64,000 bases of DNA, taken from Alkalicoccus luteus (GTDB lineage Bacteria; Bacillota; Bacilli; Bacillales; Salisediminibacteriaceae). The notes under the pieces are model-generated. The model saw only the letters and a program-made list of their open reading frames with translations, made no database searches and had not been told where the DNA came from. The DNA is taken from assembly GCA_052061695.1 (NCBI GenBank), contig JBPZEY010000006.1; one strand, written 5' to 3'. Both the position numbers and the translations under genes were made by a program. This document shows positions 33,846-42,232 of the stretch, piece by piece. Within the stretch, counting starts at the first letter, position 1. The number at the start of each line of letters is the position of its first letter.

Positions 33846-34101
33846 GAACGGAAGTGTTTAGAAAAAAGCCGTCAAAAAGCGGCGGGGTCAAAAGCATGAT
33901 GATGTTTTTCCTTTTTTATCGCTCATGCAAAGGCTTATCAGGAGAATAGATGGAGAGAAAAAGCAATGATTCCTTCTTTTGTCCTGAAATTTGTAAATTC
34001 GTTAAGTGCGGTTTATGAGCCAGCGTCATCCGCTAAAATATGGTAGAATAGCAGACAGCTGGATGTTTACTAACGATATTGTTGAAAAAGGTGAAGAGAT
34101 T
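33846..34101. other. intergenic region before the Spo0E-like gene
   Basis: No frame with a ribosome site is seen. On the minus strand a weak GCCG/CGGC hairpin with six T lies near 33862-33885. A TAGAAT at 34044-34049 could be a -10 for the downstream gene, but I see no matching -35. Confidence 0.4.
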
Positions 34102-34293
34102 ATGGGGCAGAAACGCTTTTCCAGGCAAGATGAATTAGAGCTGAAGCGCGAGGAAATGATTAAAGCTGCGATGAAATACGGCTTTTCCTCTGCAGAAGCT
34201 GTAAAACGAAGCCAGGAGCTGGATCGTTTGCTGAACGTTAATCGAATGAAAGAATGCTTCTCATTTCATCATCGTCATATTTCGATTCAGTAA
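34102..34293 (+). CDS. Spo0E-family aspartyl-phosphate phosphatase
   Basis: A 63-residue protein with the Spo0E signature: a helix LELKREEMIKAAMKYGFSS, a turn, then EAVKRSQELDRLLN with the conserved SQELD needed to dephosphorylate Spo0A~P. Such proteins delay entry into sporulation. ATG 34102 follows AAAGGTGAAG by about 7 bases. The longer reading to 34006 has no site. The tail FSFHHRHISIQ is specific to this protein. It implies that the host has a Spo0A phosphorelay. Confidence 0.88.
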   Translation: MGQKRFSRQDELELKREEMIKAAMKYGFSSAEAVKRSQELDRLLNVNRMKECFSFHHRHISIQ

Positions 34294-34311
34294 GTTGAGG
34301 AGCTGTACTAA

Positions 34312-34352
34312 AAAAGAGGCCTGCCTTCCTGTTATGGAAGGGGGCCTCTTTG
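34312..34352. terminator. bidirectional terminator between the Spo0E-like and PII-like genes
   Basis: AAAAGAGGCCTGCCTTCC pairs with GGAAGGGGGCCTCTTT (near perfect) around TGTTAT, between convergent genes. Confidence 0.88.
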
Positions 34353-34374
34353 CTGATGTGATGGAGAATATAAG

Positions 34375-35082
34375 TTATTCCGAATCCGATTCTTGCTGCA
34401 TCAAGTGGTGGATCCCGACCGTTTCTTCAACAGGAAGTATAAAGGCGATACCTTTACCAGGCTCATTGATATGAACATCTTCGTTAATGGCATCAAGCAC
34501 CTGTTTCGTCATCTCTTTTTTGATTAGGGTGAGCACGACATCCTTTTCAGGTTCAATTTGAAGAGAAAACAGCTTTGCTTTCTCATGTATGCCGCTGCCG
34601 CGGCCGTTCATTACTGTTCCGCCTTCGGCTCCGCCCCGGTTGGAGGCATCGATTACTTTTCCGGCGTCACCTTTATTGACAATCGTAATGATCAGATTGA
34701 ATCCTTTATGTTTAATATCATCTGTCATATCATCCAGCTCCTTTTCTTCATCCTCATAGTCAAGATGGGCGATACCGAGTGTTCGACGAACGTCAAGAAG
34801 AAAGCCGACCCCGTGGCCAGGTTCATTCAGCTTCGCTTTTAACGTGATCGCATGCACAACATCTGCAAGAATATCCTCGGGGATCAGCGTAAGCACAATT
34901 TCTTTTTCATGCAGCGCATCCAGTCCGAAAAATTGCCTTTTTTCGTGAATGCCGACACCTTCTCCGAGTAAAGTGGTGCCGCCTTCAGCACCGGCTGCTT
35001 TAGCGGCTTTCGTTACTCTGGAAGCTTTACCGCGCTTTACGATGGTAACGAGTAATTTATGGTCTTTTCGCATGGTATTCAT
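34375..35082 (-). CDS. tandem PII-like regulatory protein
   Basis: The 235-residue protein consists of two PII/GlnB-like domains in a row (about 8-108 and 124-229). Each repeats the same pieces: K-G-[KD]-A-x-[RK]-V near the start, GAEGGT, a short GxGIHEK loop in place of the uridylylated T-loop, an ExVLTLI strand, and NEPGxGxxFxLxVxxTxGIxHL at the end. PII trimers sense ATP/ADP and 2-oxoglutarate or other small ligands and bind membrane partners. Its ATG overlaps the upstream DUF1538 stop by 4 bases, so it probably regulates those proteins. The ligand is unknown and no Tyr for uridylylation is present in the loops. Confidence 0.8.
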   Translation of the reverse strand: MNTMRKDHKLLVTIVKRGKASRVTKAAKAAGAEGGTTLLGEGVGIHEKRQFFGLDALHEKEIVLTLIPEDILADVVHAITLKAKLNEPGHGVGFLLDVRRTLGIAHLDYEDEEKELDDMTDDIKHKGFNLIITIVNKGDAGKVIDASNRGGAEGGTVMNGRGSGIHEKAKLFSLQIEPEKDVVLTLIKKEMTKQVLDAINEDVHINEPGKGIAFILPVEETVGIHHLMQQESDSE

Positions 35083-35810
35083 GAACTGCTACTCTCCTTC
35101 CATTTAAACAGCAGACCTAGTATAAGGACAGCCAAAATTGGAGTTAATGCAACAAGCGCAATCATTCCAAATCCATCCATGAGCGGATCCCGGCCTTCGG
35201 TGACACTTACAACGCCGACAGCTATTGCCATGATGAACGTTACGGTCATTGGTCCAGTTGCCACACCTCCTGCATCAAAGGCGATGGATATAAATCGATC
35301 GCTTGATATAAAAACGAGTGCAAAAGCCAGCAGGTAGCCTGGAAGGATTAAATACCAGAGTGGAAACCCAATAACGATCCGGAACATGGAAAGGGCAATA
35401 GAAACCCCAACTCCTATAGACAGCGTGATCAGCATGACATTTTTAGAAATGGAGCCAGCAGTCACTTTTTCCACTTCGTAATTTAAAATGCGTATCGCAG
35501 GTTCTGCAAAGGTGGCGACAAGCCCGAACAAAAAGCCGAGAGCAGGCAGTAAAACCAGCGTGTTGTCGCGTCCTCCTAAAATTTCACCGATTGCTTCTCC
35601 CGCGGGGAAAAAGCCTACTTCCACACCTTGAAGAAATAAGACAAGACCGGCAAATGTCAGGACGAGTCCAACCAAGATATCCCGAATCCGCTTTTTATCA
35701 AGCTTTAAAAAAAAGAATTGAAACACAAAAAAGAAGATGAGCAGCGGAATGACTGCGAACGCTACCTCGTATATAACGTGTCCAATATCTTCAAACAGAA
35801 TTCCGATCAT
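35079..35810 (-). CDS. DUF1538 membrane protein, second copy
   Basis: A 243-residue protein with about seven helices. It has the signatures shared with its neighbour: AEPAIRILNYEVEKVTAG in the middle and FDAGGVATGPMTVTFIMAI, with a closing GFGMIALVALTPILAVLILG. It overlaps the upstream copy by 4 bases and the PII gene by 4 bases, so all three are translationally coupled. DUF1538 is a membrane family of unknown transport function. The two halves likely form one complex. Confidence 0.82.
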   Translation of the reverse strand: MIGILFEDIGHVIYEVAFAVIPLLIFFFVFQFFFLKLDKKRIRDILVGLVLTFAGLVLFLQGVEVGFFPAGEAIGEILGGRDNTLVLLPALGFLFGLVATFAEPAIRILNYEVEKVTAGSISKNVMLITLSIGVGVSIALSMFRIVIGFPLWYLILPGYLLAFALVFISSDRFISIAFDAGGVATGPMTVTFIMAIAVGVVSVTEGRDPLMDGFGMIALVALTPILAVLILGLLFKWKESSSS

Positions 35811-36499
35811 CCGTAAATCACCCCCAGAACCATTACAGCTAATATGGGGCCAATTGATGCAAGGGCCACGAGACCAAATCCTTCACTTGAAGAGGATTTT
35901 CCACGCAAAACGGATGCAACTCCAACACCAAGTGCCAGAATAAACGGAACGGTCATCGGACCAGTTGTCACGCCTCCGGCATCAAATGAAATAGGAAGAA
36001 AAGTGGGAGGTGTAAAGAAGGCGAGAATGCCGACAGCCGTATAGCCCCCTACAAGCAAATACTTCAAAGGAATGTTAAATACGGTTCTTACCATCGCCAT
36101 CATAACAAAAAAGCCAACTCCTAACGCAACGGAATAGACAAGCGTGAGGTTTGCAATTTCTCCTCCTGATACATCATCTACCTGAGAAGACAGAACTCGC
36201 ACATCCGGTTCAGCAATGGTTACGACGACGCCGAGGATAAAACCAGTAAGCAGGATCAACCAAATCTTATTTGTTTTTGGAAGAGCTGACCCGATCATTT
36301 CTCCAATCGGGAGCAGGCCAATATGTACCCCGACAAGGAATAAAAACAACCCCAGTCCGACCATCACGACCCCGGCAATGAACCGAAAAAACAATTCGGG
36401 AGGAAGTCCAATGACCGTATACTGCAAAATGATGATGACGGCAGCGAGCGGGAGAACGGCTAGAATGACTTCTTTAAACTGTTCATAAACGTCCTGCAC
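35807..36499 (-). CDS. DUF1538 membrane protein, first copy
   Basis: A 230-residue protein with about seven helices and the same signatures as the second copy: AEPDVRVLSSQVDDVSGG, then FDAGGVTTGPMTVPFILALGVGVAS, ending GFGLVALASIGPILAVMVLG. The GTG start at 36499 is chosen because AAAGGAG lies about 8 bases upstream. The extension to 36595 has no ribosome site and is not hydrophobic. It is first in the cluster. The conserved Asp-Ala-Gly-Gly and Thr-Gly-Pro-Met-Thr in a membrane segment suggest an ion or solute path, which is inference. Confidence 0.82.
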   Translation of the reverse strand: MQDVYEQFKEVILAVLPLAAVIIILQYTVIGLPPELFFRFIAGVVMVGLGLFLFLVGVHIGLLPIGEMIGSALPKTNKIWLILLTGFILGVVVTIAEPDVRVLSSQVDDVSGGEIANLTLVYSVALGVGFFVMMAMVRTVFNIPLKYLLVGGYTAVGILAFFTPPTFLPISFDAGGVTTGPMTVPFILALGVGVASVLRGKSSSSEGFGLVALASIGPILAVMVLGVIYG

Positions 36500-36695
36500 A
36501 TCGTTCGCTCCTTTCACACAAAAGGCTCTCTTATCAAAGCCATTACTGCGTGTATTCCTTTCTACAGAGTAAGAGAAACGACAATAGCGCAGCAAAAAGA
36601 GGGTTGTAAGAAAATCAACGGAGAAATACAGTTCAATTTGTGGAAATATTCAGATAAATATCGTACAATGGGTCATAAGTAGAGGAGGGGTACAG

Positions 36696-36848
36696 GTGGC
36701 GATCATGTACATTTGCAGGGAATGTAAAGGAAAGGGGAAAACGAAGCAGAAACTCTGGCTGGTGACGCGAATTGTGACGTGCAGGGATTGCAGTGGCTCC
36801 GGGAAAAAAAAGTATACGATTCAACGTGCTCAGCCTGTATCCAAGTAG
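36696..36848 (+). CDS. 50-residue DnaJ-type zinc-ribbon protein
   Basis: An open frame from GTG 36696 to TAG 36848. Two CxxCxGxG-like units are visible: CRECKGKGKT near residue 7 and CRDCSGSGKK near residue 30, the pattern that binds one zinc in DnaJ-family fingers. The rest is basic. GAGGAGGGG is 5 bases before the GTG. The gene stands alone between divergent DUF1538 and convergent prfC. Function is unknown; binding of RNA, DNA or unfolded protein are options for such fingers. Confidence 0.7.
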   Translation: MAIMYICRECKGKGKTKQKLWLVTRIVTCRDCSGSGKKKYTIQRAQPVSK

Positions 36849-36893
36849 ATGCGGGTTGTTTTTTTGTGCAGATCACAGCAGTTCAAAAAGCAG

Positions 36894-36920
36894 AAAAAAG
36901 CCCCGCATAAAGCGGAGCTT
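36894..36920 (-). terminator. terminator of prfC
   Basis: On the minus strand AAGCTCCGC pairs with GCGGGGCTT (one mismatch) around TTTAT, followed by six T. Confidence 0.75.
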
Positions 36921-36928
36921 GTGACGAG

Positions 36929-38461
36929 TTATTCCATAACTTCCCATCCAGTGGCGAGCGTAACATCAGGATATTTATCTTGAAACCAGCGCAGGGCAAA
37001 GTCGTTTTCAAAGAGCAGAACAGGTCGCTTCTGCTGATCTTCTACGAGCATTTTGCGGCTGTCCGTCATTCCGTCTCCGATATCTCCCTTGACGACCCAG
37101 CGGGCCAGCTCATGCGTCATGTGATGAAACTCAATGTCTACGTTATACTCGTTTTTCATACGATATTCAAACACCTGGAACTGAAGTTCACCAACAGCGC
37201 CGATAATGTAATCTTCAAAATAAGGCGTTTTATAAAGCTGAATGGTACCCTCCTGGACTAGCTGTTCCATACCTTTGTGATACTGCTTGTGCTTCAAGGC
37301 GTTTTTCGCCGTTACCTTTGCGAATTTCTCAGGCGGAAACTGCGGCATCTCTTCATATTGAAGAGCCTGTCCGGTGCAAAGCGTATCGCCAACCTGAAAG
37401 TTTCCAGAGTCGTATAAACCGACAATATCACCGGGCATCGCTTTATCAACAGTCTCGCGGTCCGAGGCGAAAAAGGAGTGGGACTGATTCAGCTTCATTT
37501 TTTTGTTGGAGCGGGATAACTTCACTTCCATGCCGCGTGCAAATGAGCCGGAGCAGACACGCAGAAAAGCAATGCGGTCCCGGTGGTTCGGATTCATATT
37601 AGCCTGGATCTTGAAAATAAATCCGGAAAACTGATCTGAATCCGGCTGAATATACTCGCCATCCGCTTTTCGAGGCTGGGGATCTGCAGCCAGCTCCACG
37701 AAGTGATCAAGGAACGACTGCACCCCAAAGTTAGCGAGGGCCGATCCGAAGAATACGGGTGTCATTTCACCGCGTTTTACTTTTTCTGCGGAAAAAGCAT
37801 TTCCAGCCTCCTGCAGCAGCATCGTTTCCTCCTCCAGCGTTTCTTTCTCGTAATCCTCAAGCATATCGGCGTCAGAAAGCGGCAGGATACGACGCTCGTT
37901 CTCATCAAACACTTCCACGTTATCACCGGATAAACTGTAAATGCCCTTGAGGCGCTTTCCTGTACCGATCGGCCAGTTCATCGGATACGTTTCCATATCG
38001 AGTGTTTCTTCAATTTCTTCGAGCAGATCAAGCGGCTCTTTTCCTTCGCGGTCGAGCTTGTTGATAAACGTCAGAATTGGAATGCCTCTCATGCGGCACA
38101 CTTTAAACAGCTTCAGGGTCTGTGCTTCGATCCCTTTGACGCTGTCGATTACCATGACAGCCGTATCAACTGCTGTCAATGTCCGATACGTGTCTTCACT
38201 GAAATCCTGGTGGCCAGGTGTATCGAGAATATTAATTTGCGTGCCTTCATAATCAAGCTGCATCACGCTGGAAGTAACGGAAATTCCACGCTGTTTCTCT
38301 ATTTCCATCCAGTCTGAAGTCGCATATTTTCCAGTTTTCTTTCCTTTTACAGTACCCGCACTGCGGATTCCGCCTCCAAGAAGCAGTACCTTCTCAGTAA
38401 GCGTCGTTTTACCGGCATCCGGGTGTGAGATAATAGCAAACGTTTTACGTGAAGCTGTCAT
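36929..38461 (-). CDS. prfC: peptide chain release factor 3
   Basis: A translational GTPase that recycles RF1/RF2 from the ribosome after termination. The G-domain motifs are SHPDAGKTTLTE (G1), DTPGHQDFSEDT (G3) and FINKLDREG (G4). Domain 2 and the C-terminal RF3 domain (FEYRMKNEYNVDIEFH) complete a 510-residue protein. Start ATG 38461 has AAGGGA about 8 bases upstream; the longer reading to 38488 has none. It is transcribed alone. Confidence 0.94.
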   Translation of the reverse strand: MTASRKTFAIISHPDAGKTTLTEKVLLLGGGIRSAGTVKGKKTGKYATSDWMEIEKQRGISVTSSVMQLDYEGTQINILDTPGHQDFSEDTYRTLTAVDTAVMVIDSVKGIEAQTLKLFKVCRMRGIPILTFINKLDREGKEPLDLLEEIEETLDMETYPMNWPIGTGKRLKGIYSLSGDNVEVFDENERRILPLSDADMLEDYEKETLEEETMLLQEAGNAFSAEKVKRGEMTPVFFGSALANFGVQSFLDHFVELAADPQPRKADGEYIQPDSDQFSGFIFKIQANMNPNHRDRIAFLRVCSGSFARGMEVKLSRSNKKMKLNQSHSFFASDRETVDKAMPGDIVGLYDSGNFQVGDTLCTGQALQYEEMPQFPPEKFAKVTAKNALKHKQYHKGMEQLVQEGTIQLYKTPYFEDYIIGAVGELQFQVFEYRMKNEYNVDIEFHHMTHELARWVVKGDIGDGMTDSRKMLVEDQQKRPVLLFENDFALRWFQDKYPDVTLATGWEVME

Positions 38462-38574
38462 GGTTTGTTCCCTTCTTTCTACGATCATAAATCCAACACT
38501 TCATTATAACGCAGATAAAGAAGTTGTGCATCTTAAAATAGAAGAGTGGTGCTTTCTGATTGAAAGGGTGTCCT

Positions 38575-38960
38575 TCGTGTATCCATGTTCAGCCAACCGC
38601 TTCCAAGCGTGCCATTATCTAAATTGGCACTCCTGCAAGACGTCCGCCGGATCTTCGCCTCGTTCTAAGCCGAGCCCTCCGATATCGGCAGCTGGCAGTG
38701 CGTTTCAAGTGCCTGGTGATGGGCGGCACGAGCTTTTTAGATCTGCCTTTGCCGAATAAAAATGGCCGTATTCAACAATGTCACCATATAAGGAAACGAG
38801 CAGACTTGTCTACCTGTTGCAACCTCTTTCTCCAATGAAAAGATACGTGTCACTGACACGTTCGGCGGGTGCGCAACAAGCAGCCTGAAGATTCTCTGCC
38901 GCTTTGTTTTTGAACGGCAGATCGCACGTGCATATCCGGACTGCGGCATGTAAGTTGTTG
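38575..38960. repeat. diverged copy of an interspersed intergenic repeat
   Basis: This gene-free stretch shares islands with the element at 61762-62285. A 26-base exact match lies at 38641-38666 (with 61867-61892), a CAGCYAACCGCTTC match at 38590-38603 (with 61846-61859), and CAGCCTGAAGAT plus a GTYCGGCGGG segment in the 3' part. The islands are in the same order. It resembles the GC-rich intergenic repeats common in Bacillus genomes. Terminal inverted repeats are not evident in this copy. Confidence 0.65.
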
Positions 38961-38979
38961 GGCATTATAAACAGCCTGA

Positions 38980-39009
38980 AGGGGTGTTCCGCTAATACGG
39001 AACACCCCT
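38980..39009. terminator. hairpin after leuD
   Basis: AGGGGTGTTCCG pairs perfectly with CGGAACACCCCT around CTAATA, 21 bases past the leuD stop. There is no T-run, so it may be a weak terminator or an mRNA 3'-end stabiliser. Confidence 0.6.
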
Positions 39010-39030
39010 CCATCATTCGTATACTCTTTA

Positions 39031-39615
39031 TCAGCCGCGTGAGGCTTCATAGGTCGATATTTTATCTTCAAGCGTGAGAGTAACTGAAATTTCATCCCAG
39101 CCGTTCAACAGCATTTCACGCATATATGGTGTAATCGAAAAAGAAGCTTCAAAACCTTCGGCATCTGATACTTTTTGCCGTTCCAAATCAGCAGTCAGGC
39201 TGTAACCAGGAGTTTCTGCTTTTTCAATCAGCTCCTGAACTTCAGCTTGTGTTAGCTGAATAGGCAAGATACCGTTTTTAGAGCAATTATTATAGAAAAT
39301 ATCGGCAAAGCTCGGTGCGATAATCACGATAAATCCATAATCCTGCAGTGCCCATGGAGCATGCTCTCTGGAAGAACCGCAGCCGAAGTTCTCCCCAGCT
39401 ACGAGGATCGTCGCATCTTTATAGCGGTCCTGATTCAGCGAAAAATCCACTCTCGGCTGATCATTGTCATCGAACCGCCAGTTGTAAAAGAGAAATTGGC
39501 CGAAGCCTTGACGTTCTATTCGCTTTAAAAATTGTTTCGGTATAATCTGATCGGTGTCAATATTAGAGCGGTTAAGCGGATAAACGACACCTTCATGCTT
39601 TCTTATCGGTTCCAT
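39031..39615 (-). CDS. leuD: 3-isopropylmalate dehydratase, small subunit
   Basis: The swivelling subunit that, with LeuC, isomerises 2-isopropylmalate to 3-isopropylmalate in leucine synthesis. It shows NIDTDQIIPKQFL near the start and GENFGCGSSREHAPWAL in the middle. 194 residues is standard. It is the last gene of the ilv-leu operon, 24 bases after leuC, and a hairpin follows. Confidence 0.96.
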   Translation of the reverse strand: MEPIRKHEGVVYPLNRSNIDTDQIIPKQFLKRIERQGFGQFLFYNWRFDDNDQPRVDFSLNQDRYKDATILVAGENFGCGSSREHAPWALQDYGFIVIIAPSFADIFYNNCSKNGILPIQLTQAEVQELIEKAETPGYSLTADLERQKVSDAEGFEASFSITPYMREMLLNGWDEISVTLTLEDKISTYEASRG

Positions 39616-39639
39616 CGTGACACTCCTTTAACGTCCCTT

Positions 39640-41052
39640 TTAAACAGGGCTGGTAAAATAGCTGCGGACATCTACGAATCTGCCCTCAATCGCAGCGGCA
39701 GCCGCCATTTCAGGTGCAACGAGATGTGTTCTCGCTCCATTTCCCTGACGGCCTTCAAAGTTGCGGTTGGAAGTAGAGGCACATCGTTCACCTGCCGGAA
39801 CGACATCGTCATTCATGGCCAGACACATGCTGCAGCCTGCTTCCCGCCATTCGAATCCGGCTTCTGTAAACACTTTATCAATACCTTCGGCTTCGGCGGC
39901 CTGTTTGACCGTTTGTGAGCCAGGAACAACAAGAGCCCGAACGTCAGGATGAACCTTTCGTCCCTGAATCACTTCAGAAGCACGACGCAGGTCGCTGAGA
40001 CGGGAGTTTGTGCATGAGCCGATAAAAACGTGTTGAATAGGTACAGAAGAAATTGGCTGTCCGGCCTCAAGACCCATGTACGTTAAAGCCCGTTCAATCT
40101 CTTCACGCTCAGCTGGTGTCTCAGCTGCTTCCGGGTGGGGTACAGAGCCGCTGACCGGAAGGCACATGCCTGGGTTAATTCCCCATGTTACCTGGGGCTC
40201 TACTTCATCTGCATTGATTTCGACAACGGCGTCATAGGCAGCTCCCTCATCGGTTGCCAGGGCTTTCCATTCTGCTGCCGCCTCTTCAAAAGCTTCACCT
40301 TCTGGTACATTTCGTCGACCACGCAGGTAGTCTACAGTCGTATCGTCAGGACTGATCAGACCAGCTCGGGCCCCTGCTTCGATGGACATGTTGCAGATGG
40401 TCATCCGCTCTTCCATCGAAAGTCCGCGAACAGCTTCGCCGGTATACTCCAGCACATGACCGGTTCCGAAACGGACACCGAACTTGCCGATGATGGCGAG
40501 AATCAAATCTTTCGCGGTCACGGAAGGGGAGAGCCTGCCGTTTACTTTTACATTCATCGTTTTAGGCTTTGCCTGCCAGATAGACTGTGTAGCAAGCACA
40601 TGTTCCACTTCACTTGTGCCAATACCGAAAGCCAGTGCTCCAAACGCGCCGTGAGTAGACGTGTGACTGTCGCCGCAGACAATTGTTTTTCCCGGCTGAG
40701 TCAGCCCTAGCTCAGGTCCGATAACGTGAACGATGCCTTGATCGGGATGGTTGATGTCAGCAAGCTCCACGCCAAATTCCTGGCAGTTGTTGTATAACGT
40801 TTCCATTTGTTTTCTGGAAACAGGATCGCTGATAAAGTGTCTGGCAATGGTCGGCACGTTATGATCCATCGTAGCAAACGTTTTATCCGGTCTGCGCACT
40901 CGTCTGTTTTTCATGCGCAGTCCTTCAAACGCCTGCGGTGAAGTTACTTCATGCACCAGATGAAGATCAATATACAGAAGATCGGGTTTATCGGTCTCCT
41001 GATGAATGACGTGCTTCTCCCATATTTTCTCTACAATCGTTTTTGGCTGCAT
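39640..41052 (-). CDS. leuC: 3-isopropylmalate dehydratase, large subunit
   Basis: The catalytic aconitase-family subunit with a 4Fe-4S cluster. The cysteine ligands are in GSCTNSR and in the C-terminal CSMCLAMN. CGDSHTSTHGAFGALAFGIGT is another family mark. 470 residues. It lies 25 bases downstream of leuB and 24 upstream of leuD. Confidence 0.96.
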   Translation of the reverse strand: MQPKTIVEKIWEKHVIHQETDKPDLLYIDLHLVHEVTSPQAFEGLRMKNRRVRRPDKTFATMDHNVPTIARHFISDPVSRKQMETLYNNCQEFGVELADINHPDQGIVHVIGPELGLTQPGKTIVCGDSHTSTHGAFGALAFGIGTSEVEHVLATQSIWQAKPKTMNVKVNGRLSPSVTAKDLILAIIGKFGVRFGTGHVLEYTGEAVRGLSMEERMTICNMSIEAGARAGLISPDDTTVDYLRGRRNVPEGEAFEEAAAEWKALATDEGAAYDAVVEINADEVEPQVTWGINPGMCLPVSGSVPHPEAAETPAEREEIERALTYMGLEAGQPISSVPIQHVFIGSCTNSRLSDLRRASEVIQGRKVHPDVRALVVPGSQTVKQAAEAEGIDKVFTEAGFEWREAGCSMCLAMNDDVVPAGERCASTSNRNFEGRQGNGARTHLVAPEMAAAAAIEGRFVDVRSYFTSPV

Positions 41053-41077
41053 TTTCTCTTCACCTTCCTGAATATAG

Positions 41078-42184
41078 TTAAATATAGCAGCTCATGATGC
41101 TGCTTGTCGTCGTGTTCGCTTTCAGCAGGTCAATGACTGTTTCTGTCATACGCTCTGTATTCACCTGCTGACCGCCGGGCAGATCAAGATCAGCGGTATG
41201 GTAACCTTGCTCCAGCGCTTCTGCAACGGCAGATTCGATACGCTGCGCTTCTTCGTTCAACCCGAAGGAGTGCTTTAGCATCATGGCAGCAGACAGAATA
41301 GCTGCAAGTGGATTTGCTTTATTCTCTCCGGCAATATCCGGTGCTGAACCGTGTACCGGCTCGTAAAGTCCGAAGCCGCTTTCGTTCAGACTTGCAGATG
41401 GCAGCATGCCAAGCGATCCAGTTAAAACAGAAGCTTCGTCGGAAAGGATATCTCCAAACATGTTTTCCGTTACAATTACGTCAAACTGAGAAGGGTTCGT
41501 GATCAGCTTCATCGCAGCAGCATCGACCAGCATGTGTTCTACTGTAACTTCGGGATAGTCGCTGCTGATTTCTTCTACAATTTCACGCCACAGCTTACTG
41601 GATTCTAATACGTTTGCTTTATCGACCGATGTCACATGCTTGCGGCGGACGGATGCAGCTTCAAATGCGCGCCTAACAATTCGTTCGATCTCATGCCGGC
41701 TGTAAGCCAGCGTGTCTACTACGCTGTCGCCGCCGTCACGTCGTTCACTAGGGGTGCCGAAATACAGGCCGCCCGTCAATTCTCTGACGATCAGCAGGTC
41801 ACTGTTTTCAACGACTTCCCGTTTGAGAGGAGAAGCGTGCAGTAAATTGGAAAAGCCTTGAACAGGTCTAAGGTTTGCAAAAAGGTTCAATTCCTTTCGA
41901 ATTCCCAGCAGGCCTTTCTCCGGCCGCAGATGGGAGGGATTCTGGTCCCATTTAGGTCCGCCGACTGCTCCGAGGAGAACAGCATCTGCGTTCTTACAGG
42001 CAGCAACCGTTGATTCCGGCAGCGGAGAGCCGTGGCGATCAATTGCGGTTCCTCCAATATCATGATGCTCAAACGTGAACGTATGATCAAATTCCTCGGC
42101 TGCTGCTTCGAGTACTTTTTTCGCTGCCTCACTTACTTCAGTACCGATCCCGTCTCCAGGCAGTACGACAATATGCTTTTTCAT
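41078..42184 (-). CDS. leuB: 3-isopropylmalate dehydrogenase
   Basis: Oxidises and decarboxylates 3-isopropylmalate to 2-ketoisocaproate with NAD. VLPGDGIGTEVSEAAKKVL is at the N-terminus. The substrate site includes LRPVQGF and IVRELTGGLYFG, and the metal-site Asp residues are in TENMFGDILSDEAS. It ends with an unusual NTTTSSIMSCYI tail beyond the normal C-terminal helix. 368 residues. It sits 48 bases after leuA. Confidence 0.95.
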   Translation of the reverse strand: MKKHIVVLPGDGIGTEVSEAAKKVLEAAAEEFDHTFTFEHHDIGGTAIDRHGSPLPESTVAACKNADAVLLGAVGGPKWDQNPSHLRPEKGLLGIRKELNLFANLRPVQGFSNLLHASPLKREVVENSDLLIVRELTGGLYFGTPSERRDGGDSVVDTLAYSRHEIERIVRRAFEAASVRRKHVTSVDKANVLESSKLWREIVEEISSDYPEVTVEHMLVDAAAMKLITNPSQFDVIVTENMFGDILSDEASVLTGSLGMLPSASLNESGFGLYEPVHGSAPDIAGENKANPLAAILSAAMMLKHSFGLNEEAQRIESAVAEALEQGYHTADLDLPGGQQVNTERMTETVIDLLKANTTTSSIMSCYI

Positions 42185-42232
42185 TGATAATTCCTCCTTT
42201 TTATAGGTAGCAGGCAGCGGGGAAGAGGGGGC

